64,000 nt of DNA from Incumbomyces delicatus. Taxonomy: Eukaryota > Ascomycota > Eurotiomycetes > Chaetothyriales > Trichomeriaceae. Shown here in pieces: positions 1 to 11,620 of this stretch. The stretch spans positions 5,146,001-5,210,000 of the forward strand of contig JACJVS010000001.1 of the NCBI GenBank assembly GCA_017655985.1. The letters are read 5' to 3'. Within the stretch, counting starts at the first letter, position 1; each line of letters starts with the position of its first letter. A program made the position numbers and the translations under genes. A model generated the notes under the pieces. The model was given only the letters and a program-made list of their open reading frames with translations. It was not told the origin of the DNA and ran no database searches.

Positions 1-773
1 ATCAACCGCCTTGATCAAGGTCTTGGCACTGAACGCGTCCGAGACGCGTCGACGCTCCCAACTTTAGTCATCTCACTGTTTAGGCATGTTGGTCGTAATG
101 ACAGTTCATTTCACTCCCGTCAAGCCTGGTTACGGCGAGTGTGATTCAGAGCTGCAAAGGGAGATTCTGTGGACGCTTCCAAAGAGGATGGAAATTTTTA
201 TTTGGTACTGCTCCCAGGTGCAGTTTGTAGTGATCGACTGGGTAAGCTCCTACGAAGTGCTTCTATAACTTTGTCGTCACATCATTCCACCCACATTCAT
301 CTATCGTGGCCGCGTTCTTCGTCATTTCCACGTGGCGGGTGCAGCTAAATACCCTTGCAAAGTGTCAGGGGTTGTTCGACCTCATTCATAAGTTCGATTG
401 CCCATCTAGGTGAAATGTTAATTGAGCCACTGACGGTACAGTCCAGGTGATTCTCGTAAGAATCCCCAAACACAAGCTATCTGTCGGATTCGTTCAGCAG
501 TTGTCATCGAAAAGCCGCATGGTCCATGCAACGCTCTGTCAGTGCTTGAGCAGTGTCGTCGCATGTTGCTTAGGTTTCTTGCGACTTGCGTGCGGGCCTA
601 TCTCCATCGGACACAACGCCTTGGACGAATAATTCTCCTTCTTTGGAGGCAGCCGGCATTGCCACACTCGACTCCGTCTCGGGAGAAGGCGATGTGCCGC
701 GGCGCCGTATAAATGTCTCCACTCCAGTAATTTGTGTCATTTCTTGGGCGCCTACCTCACCCGGCCCATCGTC
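1..773. other. Left-edge region without a recognisable gene
   Basis: No reading frame here gives a recognisable protein. The only notable sequence is a pair of ACGCGT hexamers at 33-38 and 44-49 inside a short inverted repeat; ACGCGT is the core of the yeast MluI cell-cycle box. The stretch from about 600 to 773 lies downstream of the minus-strand kinase gene and probably includes its 3' untranslated region. Confidence 0.5.
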
Positions 774-3700
774 CTAAATGAAGTCGGCAGAGTACGAAAA
801 CCCTCGGAACTCTTCTTGATGTGCAGCAGAAAGCACTACAACCAACAAGTCAGCAAACGTGTGACACATGATAATCACCCGCTCAAATGCAGGCTGGTGT
901 GCAAGGTTAGACTTACCACTTTGTACGGGTGTGAGGACTGGAGTCACACTGGTAAACTCTTGATCGAAATTGCTTGTATCCTTTTCATTTTTGATTTGAG
1001 GCTTGAATGGTGTAGGGAGTCTCTTCTGGTAGATGTCGTCCCAGTCGACACCCTTGAAGAACGGATGTTCCATAATCTCTTCAGCGTCCCTTCGGCCGCT
1101 CCCGAGTCGTAGCTCCGGTTCTCGTGTGAGAAGCTTTTGTAATATTGATACGCTATCGCGCGGCATGTGAATCGGATAGAGCGGTTCATCGGCTAGAATC
1201 GCGTCGTAGATCTCATCTTCGTCCTCTCCTCGGAAGGGAGATTGCTGCAGAAGCATTTGGTAAATCAGTACACCAAACGCCCACCAATCTACTGCTCGGC
1301 CGTATTTCTTGTCCAACAAGATTTCCGGTGCCATAAACTCTGGCGTTCCACAAAATGTCGATGTGGTGCTTCCGTACCACATATTCTCCTTACACAGTCC
1401 GTAATCAGCTATCTTGATATGCCCATCAAGCGTCAACAGAATATTGTCCAGCTTCAAGTCTCGATAGATCACCCCGTTTTCGTGGAAGTACTTCAGGGCT
1501 AAACAAACCTCAGCAGCGTAGAATTGAGCTCGCTTAAGGCCAAATTGTCCTCTCTGGATATGCAACATTAGGTCGCCACCAGAAATGTACTCCATCACAA
1601 AGTAGACTCGTGTCTCGGTCTGAAAGCATGCATGCAGGTTGAGGAGGAAAGGATGTCGTTCCTTGTTGGCAACTAGGAATACCCGTTTCTCTGATTTGGT
1701 GGATTCGACTTCATCATTCTCGATGATGAATTCCTTTTTGAGCACTTTGATGGCATACAACTTCTTCGAGCTTTTGGCCTCCGCTAGCATGACTTTGCCA
1801 AAGTTACCCTTGCCAAGGACAGCCAGGAAGTTAAAATGGTCAAGTCCGATTCGAGGGCCTTTGGAGACAGCATTCGCCTCGGCTTTAGCCACTGTTTGGT
1901 TTTGTGGTGGCTGTTGTTGCTGCTGCTGTGGCTGCTGTTGTGGGACATGTTGCTGCGGAGTTTGCTTACCCTGAGCCGGAGAGTACGGTTGCCCCTGTGA
2001 CGGCTGGGATATGGGTGACTGCCGAGCTTGTTGCATGATTGCTTGCTGCTGCTGCTGTTGCTGCGCACGATTGTAGTTGGCGTACGCACTCGGGTCGTAG
2101 GCGGCATGTTGAGGCGGCTGCTGCGGTGGCTGAGCTTCGCTGAGTGGAGGTCTTGCGTTTGCATATCGATCACTTCCGTGTTGAGATCCATACCCTGAGT
2201 AACTCTGCGACGACTGAGAAGGAGGCCGCATAGATTGTGTTGCGGCTGCAACGGCCGCATTCGAGGTGGCCGTTTTGTGCATTTGCGGCTTTTGCTGTTG
2301 CTGTGGTAGGGATTGCTGGGGCGGGCTTGATATGCTTTGATTATACATGTTTGCCGCGGCTGAAACAGCAAGATCTGACGGTTTCGTCGGTTCTTCGTAT
2401 GGCTGCTTGCTTGGAGAGGCAGGGCTTGCGCCGTCGGATGCAAAACTTTGAGCTGGGGACTGGGGACCGGGTCTATTTGGTCGCAGGGTTCTGCCAGACA
2501 TGCCAGACATGCCAGAGCCAACTGAGGATGATTTGTTGTGGTTCTTCGTTCGCTGAATAGTTTCGAGTATCTCGTTGGCCACTATCATCGACATCCCGCA
2601 GAAGTCAGGAACGAGATGCTGACACTGCGCATGGCAAGTCAGGCCGCATTCGTTGCATTTCTTAGCATTCTTGCGACCAATAGGTAGTAAGTATCCACAA
2701 TGGCAGCACCAATTTGCCCCGATGTTGGAGTAGTTCTCAAAGCGATGTGGAATGCGATGATTTATCTTTTCTTCATCCGGATCCGTCTCGTAATTGGCTT
2801 TGCTTATACATTTTGTGACGACTTTTGGATAGCATTTGGTATGGCAAGTGTACTTGCAGTCCTCGCACTGCATGCCAGCGGAATACTTCAGGAGGTCTCC
2901 GCAAAGAGCACAGCGCATGACGTTGTAGAACTGTTGCTTGACGAATTTGTGGCCTTGTTTTTCGTGGACTTCTTCCTTCTTCTGACGAACGGCTCCCTGT
3001 CGGTTGAGACCAAGGTCGAACGGCCGACGTTGTCCGGTCTGCTTCTGGAAGTTCATAGAGAGATGGATCCTGCCGGCGGGCTCAAGCGAAAACCAAGAAT
3101 CGATCATAACCTGTGGAGGATGCTGTGCAATGCCTGCCGCAGGCCCAGCTCCGGCCCCATCTCCCGGAGGCATATAAGGGGATTGTGTAGGGGGCGGAGC
3201 GAAGTCGCCCCCTCCACTGTTGCCCATCTTATCCGCCGTCACCCAGTTGTTTTGTTGAAGCTCGGCCTCGATCCTCTTCCTTCTCATTTCTTCGGCGATG
3301 TCGGATATTCGGATCCAGAGAAAGGCGATAGGAGTAGGTCGGTCACCTGACTTGTCATACACAGTCAGCTCGATCTCATTCGCTTTGTCAATGTCGACGG
3401 TGAAGACCTCATCCATCCACCGATCGTTCCTCGTAGCTCTGGTTTTGGCTCTGACGTTATCCTCGACTTTCATGATGATAAAGGTTTCTGGGCCGCGGGA
3501 AAAGCGAGAAGATGCGGCATGGTCGACATCGCGAATAGCGTTGATGCGCATTTCTAGGTGACCCGACAACGGCTTTCTCATGTTGGGAGCGTTGAGGCTG
3601 TCGTCATCTCCTTCCACGGAATCATCAATTCCCACGTGGAGGTCCATGTAGCGCTTCAATGCCTGTTTCAGCAACTGCACCTTTTGGTTGCTCTCGATGC

Positions 3701-4396
3701 GTCGTCCTTCGGCATCTGCTCGGCTCTTGCGGTCTCCTTCGTCCTGGTACAGGCGCACCATCTTTTCAATCCCTGCTTTGTACTGTTTTTCCACGCTCAA
3801 TTTAAATTCGAGCTGCGAAAGCATGAGCTGAATCTTGGGTCCGAGGTACGGCGTGTCATACTTGATAAGATCTAGACGGTGTCAGTAAAGGGTCCAAAAA
3901 CGGGGTTTCCAACGGCAGTCTTACCGAGCTTGGAGAAATTTGGTCTTGCCTTTGGCATAGGAGCACTGTAAGGTCTTGGGTCGCCATAGGGTGCTCGAGG
4001 AGGCATCATGCCGGTATTTCCTTGACTGTAGCCTCCTGGACCAGGATCGCCATAGTCGCCAGGGTCTCGGTAATAGCCCATCGGCTCTTTTGGAGGAGGA
4101 GTTGGGCCGCCATCAGCACTCGACCCTGGTAGAGGCTTTCTGTGAGTTGTAGGGGTGCCATATCCATGAGCTGGAGGTGGAGGAGCACCATCGTTGACCT
4201 TACGTATTTGCAGTTTTTTCAATTGCTCTTCCAGATACGCAATGTTGCGTCGTCCATCTTTGATGTTACTGTCCGCTCTCGCTTGGACAGCAGCATTGTT
4301 TGTCGACTGGCGCATATGGGTTGCACCATTTATCAGAGCTTTCTCTCGTTCGATCTTGCGATGAACTTCGGCGATTTGTTGATCGGTGTCAGCCAT
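774..4396 (-). CDS. pkcA: Protein kinase C, cell-wall integrity pathway
   Basis: This is the fungal Pkc1/PkcA kinase, which acts below Rho1 and above the cell-wall-integrity MAP kinase cascade. Exons are 4396-3925, 3871-917 and 835-774 (introns of 53 and 81 nt), giving 1162 residues. The joins restore FSKLDLIKYD and TPVQSVLSAAHQEEF, as expected for the family. Domain order: an HR1 coiled coil in residues 1-70, a second HR1 near 170-240, a C2-like region, two C1 zinc fingers (about 463-512 and 531-581) with the full Cys/His pattern, a Gln/Pro-rich linker (about 665-815), then the kinase from about 834 with GKGNFGKV, the Lys of AIKVLKK, YRDLKLDN, DYG in place of DFG (usual in fungal Pkc1), and CGTPEFMAPE. 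The tail carries the turn motif TPVLTP and the hydrophobic motif FRGFSYSADF. The start is the first in-frame ATG before the HR1 segment. Confidence 0.96.
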
Positions 4397-6538
4397 GGCT
4401 GCGACGGCACAATCGAAGTTAAGGAATTGCGGCTCCAAGAGCAGGTCCGGTTTGGATTAAGAGGGACGAAAAAGTGAGGCTCAATGCCCTGGTGTGGTGG
4501 TTCAAGATTTATTGAACATCTGTGTTTTCGGCTGCTGATGGTGATTCGGAGGGGACAACAAAGCACATCTGTGTCGGATGGGGTCCGCCTCAGGAAGCGG
4601 GGCGTATGGATTGAATGCCTGGGTGAAGAACGCCTTGACGAGAGTCTCTGCTCTGTCTCGGTTCTGACAATCGCTTGATCGTGACAGGTTAAAGATATGT
4701 CCTTGGGCAGCACGATATGGTCCGATGGTGAGCCACTCCGAGTCCGCTGCAATCAATTCGCAAATTCCGCTGCACGTGCGTCACAGATGAGGTGCAGCCT
4801 CAGTGAATCGTCCCGACAAGATCCCGACAGATAGGTGACTAATGTTATATTTCAACAAAGGCGAAGACGTGCAAGAAGCGACAAAATAATATAAACAGCC
4901 TCATAAAGCGTATGGTGGGTGGTGAGATGAGATCTCCGTGTGTTTTAGTCTGGCTCATTCAGCTTTGAGGCAGGTGGGGTGCCTGTGGGAAACAGTTTGG
5001 CACTTGCACCTGCACTAATAACGTATATCATTGTTGTTTGTTGTTTATTGTTAGGCATCGAATCCTGGTCCCTGTGCCCCTGCCATGTGAACCAAGTCCA
5101 AATCTACCAAGCGCGAAGCATTATCCACCTATCCGGCTGATAGGCAGGGGCCGCCAATAACCTGTATCAGTAAGCCTTTCTGGAAACTTACAATTCGCCA
5201 GGTTCGTGGGAGTTAACTACTCCGTATACACGTCAAAAATGCTCGTGCACGAATGCACATGTTGCCGAATAATCACATTATTCATACTCATTCAAACTAG
5301 CCTTATTGAACAATTTCGAATTCGAAGTCCAAAGGAGCATTACATTTTCTCAAGGCTGCGCCGGGTGCACCCTCCACGCCTCCAGAGCCATGTCCCTTTT
5401 GACACATCCCTTGTTGATTTTCAGCCGTTGCGCGTGGCTGTGCAACAGGCCAATCATATCCTCCCGGAGGTCTCAGAGCATCGTACTCCGCATTATAATT
5501 CTGTTTCTTGAGCCTTAATGAGATGATTTATTTCGCCGCCGAGGGACAGGTTCGAATGAGACCAACTACAACCCAAAGATTCACCATTTTACTCTCATTT
5601 ATGTACGGAGTACTTCGTATCTGATCAGGCGCAAAGCACAAGCTAACCATTGCCAAGCTTTAGCGACACCGAGTTATGTAAGTGAGATTCTAAGGCTGGA
5701 AGTCTCAAAGTCACTGTAAAACTACGATTGCTGGACTGATAGCGGCAGCCGCTATCATCCATCCATGCATATTGCGCTTATGCATACGTCGTAAGAGGCA
5801 ACAATGTCGGATGAGACGTCCTCCCTTGTGGTGGCGACCATCAACATGGATGTCCTTTTGCCTTTGGGATTCGGAAAGTTGGCAGTGGACGACTGTTAGT
5901 AGCCATCGCTCACAGCGCGGCCAACGTCAACATGATGCTGGTATTGCTTCTTCTGTGAAGAATTTCTCTGAGGGCCTGTACCTGTAGGTGGTTGAGACAA
6001 GAATGATGCGCTCCTCGACAATTTTATTCAACACCTCGTGAGAACTAGAAAGCACGACAGTTCCGCGTCATTTTCACACGATGAATCGCAGCGGCAGAGT
6101 CAATATCATAAAACCCGTAGCTGGAAAATGGATGGGAGTTGCACCAGCGCAACTTGTGTTTAGCATTGCCTCCGAAATTTTATTTGTCGCTGTGGGTAAA
6201 TATTACTCCGGATCTCTGATAGGAAGGTTCGCCGACGGCCTTGCCAAGCCTTGCCCAACTGAGATGGAAGGCACGCATGAGCACGCAATTGGCAGCCAAT
6301 CAGCGATAAGCCGGAAAGAATGACGAGACTTTCACAGGCTCGACATAAAATTCAATGGGGTCAAAGTATATAGTATGTGGCGGAGAAAAAGCATGAGAGC
6401 CGAATGGGGGTGTTGCCGTCGATATTTTGTAATATTTAATCTCTGGCCTGCTTGGCTGTGTAGCGGCTCTCCTGCTACACATTTTTGAAGGGCAACTTGA
6501 TACGGTCGGCCTTTCGAGGTGCATCCGCCGACCGAGAT
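4397..6538. other. Divergent intergenic region between pkcA and MET5
   Basis: This 2.1-kb spacer separates two genes transcribed away from each other and should hold both promoters and 5' untranslated regions. Only short overlapping frames of no recognisable family occur. No tRNA or transposon was seen. Confidence 0.6.
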
Positions 6539-9500
6539 ATGAGCATGGCTTCCATCACTAGCCCTGCAGAAGCTGGTAGGATCGGCCCATCAAAGACAAC
6601 AACACAATGCTGACCCTCGTACCCAGTGGCACGAATCGCGTACCTTAGCAGCGATGTTGTTTTATCCGTGCAACCCTCCATAGACACCGACTCGGAGTTC
6701 TCTCGTTTTCTCACCCAATACTCGACTAAGCAGGTCAAGAATCTGATCTCACGATCGCTTCCCGAAGTTCTACGATTAAGACAAAATGCCGACCCTTTCC
6801 TCTCAGCATATAAGCCTTTGCAGGAGGGCAAGCTCGTCTGTGCGACGGCCTCATCTGCTGTCCTCCTGAGCTCGATTCCTCATCTCTACAAGCTTGCCCA
6901 GCGACCCATTGTCTTGCATGTTGCTCTTACCATACCGCAACCAGATTTCTCCGACATCAGCTCAATAAGACAATGTGGCTTCATCTTCCTCCAGTCCGAG
7001 ACTCTTCAAGATGCCCAGGACATGGCTCTCACCGCCCACGTTCTCGCAGCTCGGAGCGGAAAAGGTGTTATACATTTCTACGATCCATCCAATTCCTCGG
7101 ACGACACACCGATTGCGCCTGAAAATCGCGAATTGCTGCAAACATTGTTTGCAAGATATGTCCCAAGACGGCCGCAAGGCGAAGAAGACGATCTTGTGTA
7201 TGCTGACAGCGGGAGAGTCGCCACCACGCTAGATATGCCTGTGTCGAATGTCCAGCCAACTACCACGAGCACCATTCCCGCACCGCAGTCGCGTCCTCCT
7301 CGTGATGTCTCACCGGCCGTTCACAACACCGAAACAGCTTCCAGCATCTCATCCCGACGGGACAGCAGCACCGATAGTGGGCCGGTCTCCTCCTTAGTGA
7401 CTAGTGTGGATGCTCCAGTGGCTCGGCCTGTGTCGTCTTCTGATATATTCTCTTACGTCACAGAGATATGGTCTATCATTAAATCTCTGACCAGCCGGGA
7501 ATACTCTGCAGTGGAGTACTCGGGTCCGCCGGACGCCGAGGCTGCCATCTACGTCTTTGGCTCGACTGGCGTATTCGTCGACGTCCTTGACAGCGACGAC
7601 TGTCCCTCGGATCTTTCCGCCGTCGGTATTATCACAGCACGTTTGTACAGACCGTGGCTTGGTGCTTCTGTCTTGCACGACTCCATACCAAGGACTATCA
7701 AGAAAATAGCAGTCCTCGAGCAGCTACGTCGAAAGACTACCAAATGGGGTCCGGCTTTCATGGATCTTCTCTCAAGCCTCAATGCTGGAGCAAATGGCCA
7801 AAATCAAATTGCAATTGTTCAGTATCGACTTGGACAGATCGATGCCTCTACGGCACCTCAGGCGTTGCGAGGAATATTTCAGAATTTAACACCAGCAAGC
7901 TCGCCTAGGTCACACCAGAAGAGGCGTGGCCACGTGAGAGCTGCGTCTATTCCAATCCAGAACCTGAGTATCGGCCACGAAATTGATCCGAGAGCTGTAG
8001 ACTTTGGAGCTGATCAGCCATTAGCCGAGAATGCTTACCTGAAGGTCCTCAATCAACTCTTTGGAGAGAGACTTTACATTGCCAACCAATCCAAGGCGGC
8101 AAACGCTGGCGTGTCCGCTTCTCTGGCTGCCAGCCCTGAGTATGGCTTCGGTTCGTTAATCGCGCGCATAGAACACCGGGATCGCTTTGTGCAAGAGGTT
8201 GAACGGGCCGCCTCGAGTAAGGAGTTCGTGACAGACTCTCCAAAAAAATGGCTTGCTAGGTGGGCACTCAGCGCCTCAGATCCGATAAAATCGAACGAGA
8301 ACGCCGCTGAAGTTATTCCTCGCTTATCAAATGACGGATCTCCACTCGCGAATCGACTCCTCAACAACAAAGCCCTCTTCTTCAAGGAGTCCCAGTGGTT
8401 GGTCGGCTCTGATGCCTGGGCCTACGACCTGGGAAACTCGGGTGTTCACCATGTACTGGAATCAGGTGCTAATATCAACATGTTAATTATTGACTCCCAA
8501 CCATATTCAGAGCGTGCAGCTGCTGATCCGTCGAGGAGAAAGAAGGATATCGGTCTCTACGCCATGAACTATGGCAATGCATATGTGGCCTCAACCGCAG
8601 TTTACAGCTCATACACACAAGTGTTACAAGCAATGCTTGAAGCAGAGAAATTCAACGGCCCGTCGGTGGTCCTCGCTTACCTGCCTTACAACCAGGAGAA
8701 TGACTCACCCTTGACGATCCTCCAAGAAACGAAAAAGGCCGTAGACCTTGGATACTGGCCGCTTTATAGATGGGATCCCTCAAATGAGCAAAAAGGCGAA
8801 CCCACTTTCAATCTGGATTCGGAAAGAATTAAGCAGGAACTCGAACAGTTTCTGCGAAGAGATAACCAATTAACGCAGGTCATGAACCGACATCCGCAAT
8901 TCGCCGCAAACTTGTCCGAGTCGTATGGGTCGGAGGTGCGAAAGTTGCAGAAGAGGAGGGCAAAAGATGCCTATGAGCAGCTCCTTGAGAGTCTTCAGGG
9001 AGCACCGCTGACGATTCTCTTTGCTTCGGATAATGGTAATGCGGAAGGCTTAGCAAAACGTCTCGGAACTCGCGGCAAGGCTCGAGGTCTCAAAACCATG
9101 GTCATGGCAATGGATGACTATCCGATTGAAGATCTTCCGCTGGAAGAGAACGTGGTTTTGATCACGTCTGTTGCTGGTCAAGGCGAATTTCCACAAAATG
9201 GACGTGCGTTCTGGGAAGCAATCAAGAATGCTACCGATTTGGATCTAAGCAACGTGCACATTAGTGTCTTCGGGTTGGGCGATTCTCATTACTGGCCCAG
9301 GAAGGAGGATCGTGTCTTCTACAACAAACCTGCAAAGGACCTCGATAACCGGGTGCAAGCTCTAAATGCGAAGACTCTGGCTCCAATTGGGCTGGGGGAC
9401 GACCAAGACCCAGATGGGTTCCAGACTGCATATCAGGAGTGGGAGCCTCGATTATGGCAAGCTCTTGGGGTTGCCAACGTCGAAGGGCTGCCTGAAGAGC

Positions 9501-11245
9501 CGCCACCATTGACCAACGAAGATATCAAAATCGCATCCGATTACCTCCGTGGTACAATCGCTGAGGGTCTCCGCGACACCTCCACCGGCGCGATCTCAGC
9601 CTCAGATCAGCAGTTGACCAAGTTCCACGGCACTTATATGCAAGACGATCGTGATTTGAGAGACGAACGAAAAGCTCAAGGTCTCGAACCTGCCTATTCA
9701 TTTATGATCCGATGTAGATTGGCTGGTGGCGTTGCAACCCCTTTGCAGTGGCAGCAGATGGATGCCATAGCGGGCGCACATGGTAATCAGACTATGAAGC
9801 TGACGACAAGACAAACCTTTCAGTTCCACGGCGTCATCAAATCTCAGCTACGACCAGCCATGCAAGCCATCAATAGAGCATTAATGACGACGATTGCAGC
9901 CTGCGGCGATGTGAGCCGGAACGTCATGTGCTCTAGCCTGCCCACTATGTCCGAGTACCATCACGAGGTGCATGCTGTGTCGCAAAAGATCTCTGATCAC
10001 CTACTCCCGTCTACGACTGCTTACCACGAGATTTGGCTCAAAGATGACAAGACGGGAGAAAAAACACAGGTCGCTGGGGACGCTGTGCAAGATTTTGAGC
10101 CTTTGTATGGTCCGACGTACCTGCCGCGGAAGTTCAAAATCACTATCGCAATTCCTCCACACAATGACACGGACGTGTATGCGCATGATGTTGGATTAAT
10201 CGCCATCAAGTCAAAAGAAAGCGGGCGTTTGGCTGGATTCAACATTCTTGCAGGTGGTGGCATGGGTGTGACACACAACAACAAGAAAACGTATCCTCGG
10301 ACTGGCTACATGATGGGCTATGTTCCTGCCGACAAAGCTCACTTGGTCTGCGAAAAGATCATGCTTGTACAACGAGATCACGGTGACCGAAAGAATCGAA
10401 AACATGCGCGCCTGAAGTACACGATGGATGACATGGGCAATGAAGTCTTTAAAGCCAAGGTTCAAGATTTGCTCGACCCGCTGGGGATCAAGTTTGAAAG
10501 TGCTCAGCCGTTCCACTTTGATTCGAATGTTGACACATTTGGCTGGCAGCGAGACGAGAAAGGGATGAATCACTTTGCATTCTTCATCGAAAACGGACGA
10601 GTGGAAGATACGGCAGACTTCCCGATGCGAACTGGCCTGCGAGAGATTGCCAAGGTTCACCAGGGAGAGTTCAGACTCACTGGAAACCAGCATTTGATCT
10701 TGTCCAATGTGACGGACGAGGCCAAGGAGAAGATTTGGGCGTTGATGAAACAGTACAAGCTGGACAACACGCAGTTCTCTGGCATGCGGTTGAGTTCGTC
10801 AGCTTGTGTTGCATTTCCAACTTGCGGGCTTGCCATGGCCGAGTCGGAAAGGTATCTGCCTGTCTTGATCACAAAGCTGGAGAAATGCCTGGAGGAGAAC
10901 GGGTTGTCACAAGATTCGATTGTGATGCGAATGACAGGATGCCCCAACGGGTGTGCACGGCCATGGCTGGCAGAGGTCGCATTTGTTGGCAAAGCCTATG
11001 GTGCGTATAACATGTACCTTGGGGGTGGATATCATGGACAACGACTCAACAAACTATATCGATCCTCCATCATGGAAGAGGAAATATTGGAAATTATGAA
11101 GAATCTCTTGTCCCGATACTCGAGAGAGCGCAACGAAGGAGAGCATTTCGGGGACTGGACTATTCGCGCAGGCATTATCAATGAGACTACAGAAGGGAAG
11201 TACTTCCATGAGAACACGGCAGAAGAGGAGAGTGATGAAGAATAG
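6539..11245 (+). CDS. MET5: Sulfite reductase [NADPH] beta subunit
   Basis: This enzyme reduces sulfite to sulfide with six electrons in sulfate assimilation, working with a flavoprotein alpha subunit. Exon 1 (6539-6575, ATGAGCATGG...) is joined across a 51-nt intron (6576-6626, branch CTGAC) to exon 2 (6627-11245), giving 1551 residues. The join reads MSMASITSPAEAVARIAYLS; without it the main frame has no ATG before the conserved ARIAYLSSD. The N-terminal half is the pyruvate-ferredoxin-oxidoreductase-like region typical of fungal beta subunits. A flavodoxin-like domain starts near residue 807 (LTILFASDNGNAEG, then TSVAGQGEFP). The hemoprotein part follows, with KLTTRQTFQFHG and the siroheme/4Fe-4S ligands C-x5-C (ACVAFPTCG, about 1405) and C-x3-C (GCPNGCARP, about 1450). 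All key cysteines are present, so the enzyme looks active. Confidence 0.96.
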
Positions 11246-11620
11246 ACGGCGAAGCATTGGTGGGCAGCTGACGGTTGCATATTTGCCAGCTAAGCGTCAT
11301 ATGCGGTGTTCTTTGTTTGAATGAGACGACAAGTGCTAGCCCTTCGGCCGGTTTCGATCAATACTGTGACCGTAGACGAGGTTGTCAGCTTGTACAAAAG
11401 CAAGCGAACTTTCTATTCTAGAATGAACTTGAACTGGTTGCCCTGGACGTGCAGTAATTCTCTCGTTGGTTAAGGCTCGGGAGATGATTATGTAAGCATG
11501 GCAGCGCGTTCCCGGCAATGGCAGCCTCAGGCAAACACGAGAGGGAAACGGAAATTGCGCACTTTGTACCGGTCTGCAGTGTGGAAAGCGGGTGCGGCTT
11601 CCAGCAATGGACGATGCAAC
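11246..11620. other. Short spacer between MET5 and CLP1
   Basis: This 375-bp spacer between tandem plus-strand genes must hold the MET5 3' end and the CLP1 promoter and leader. The CLP1 frame stays open upstream of its chosen ATG back to about 11498, so a longer N-terminus cannot be ruled out, but family proteins begin near MSIPGLG. Confidence 0.5.

Noticed and set aside
1639..2521. Frames opposite to or overlapping the Gln/Pro-rich part of the kinase gene, including a Cys-rich one
   Set aside because: CAG/CTG-rich DNA keeps several frames open; the kinase frame has domains on both sides.
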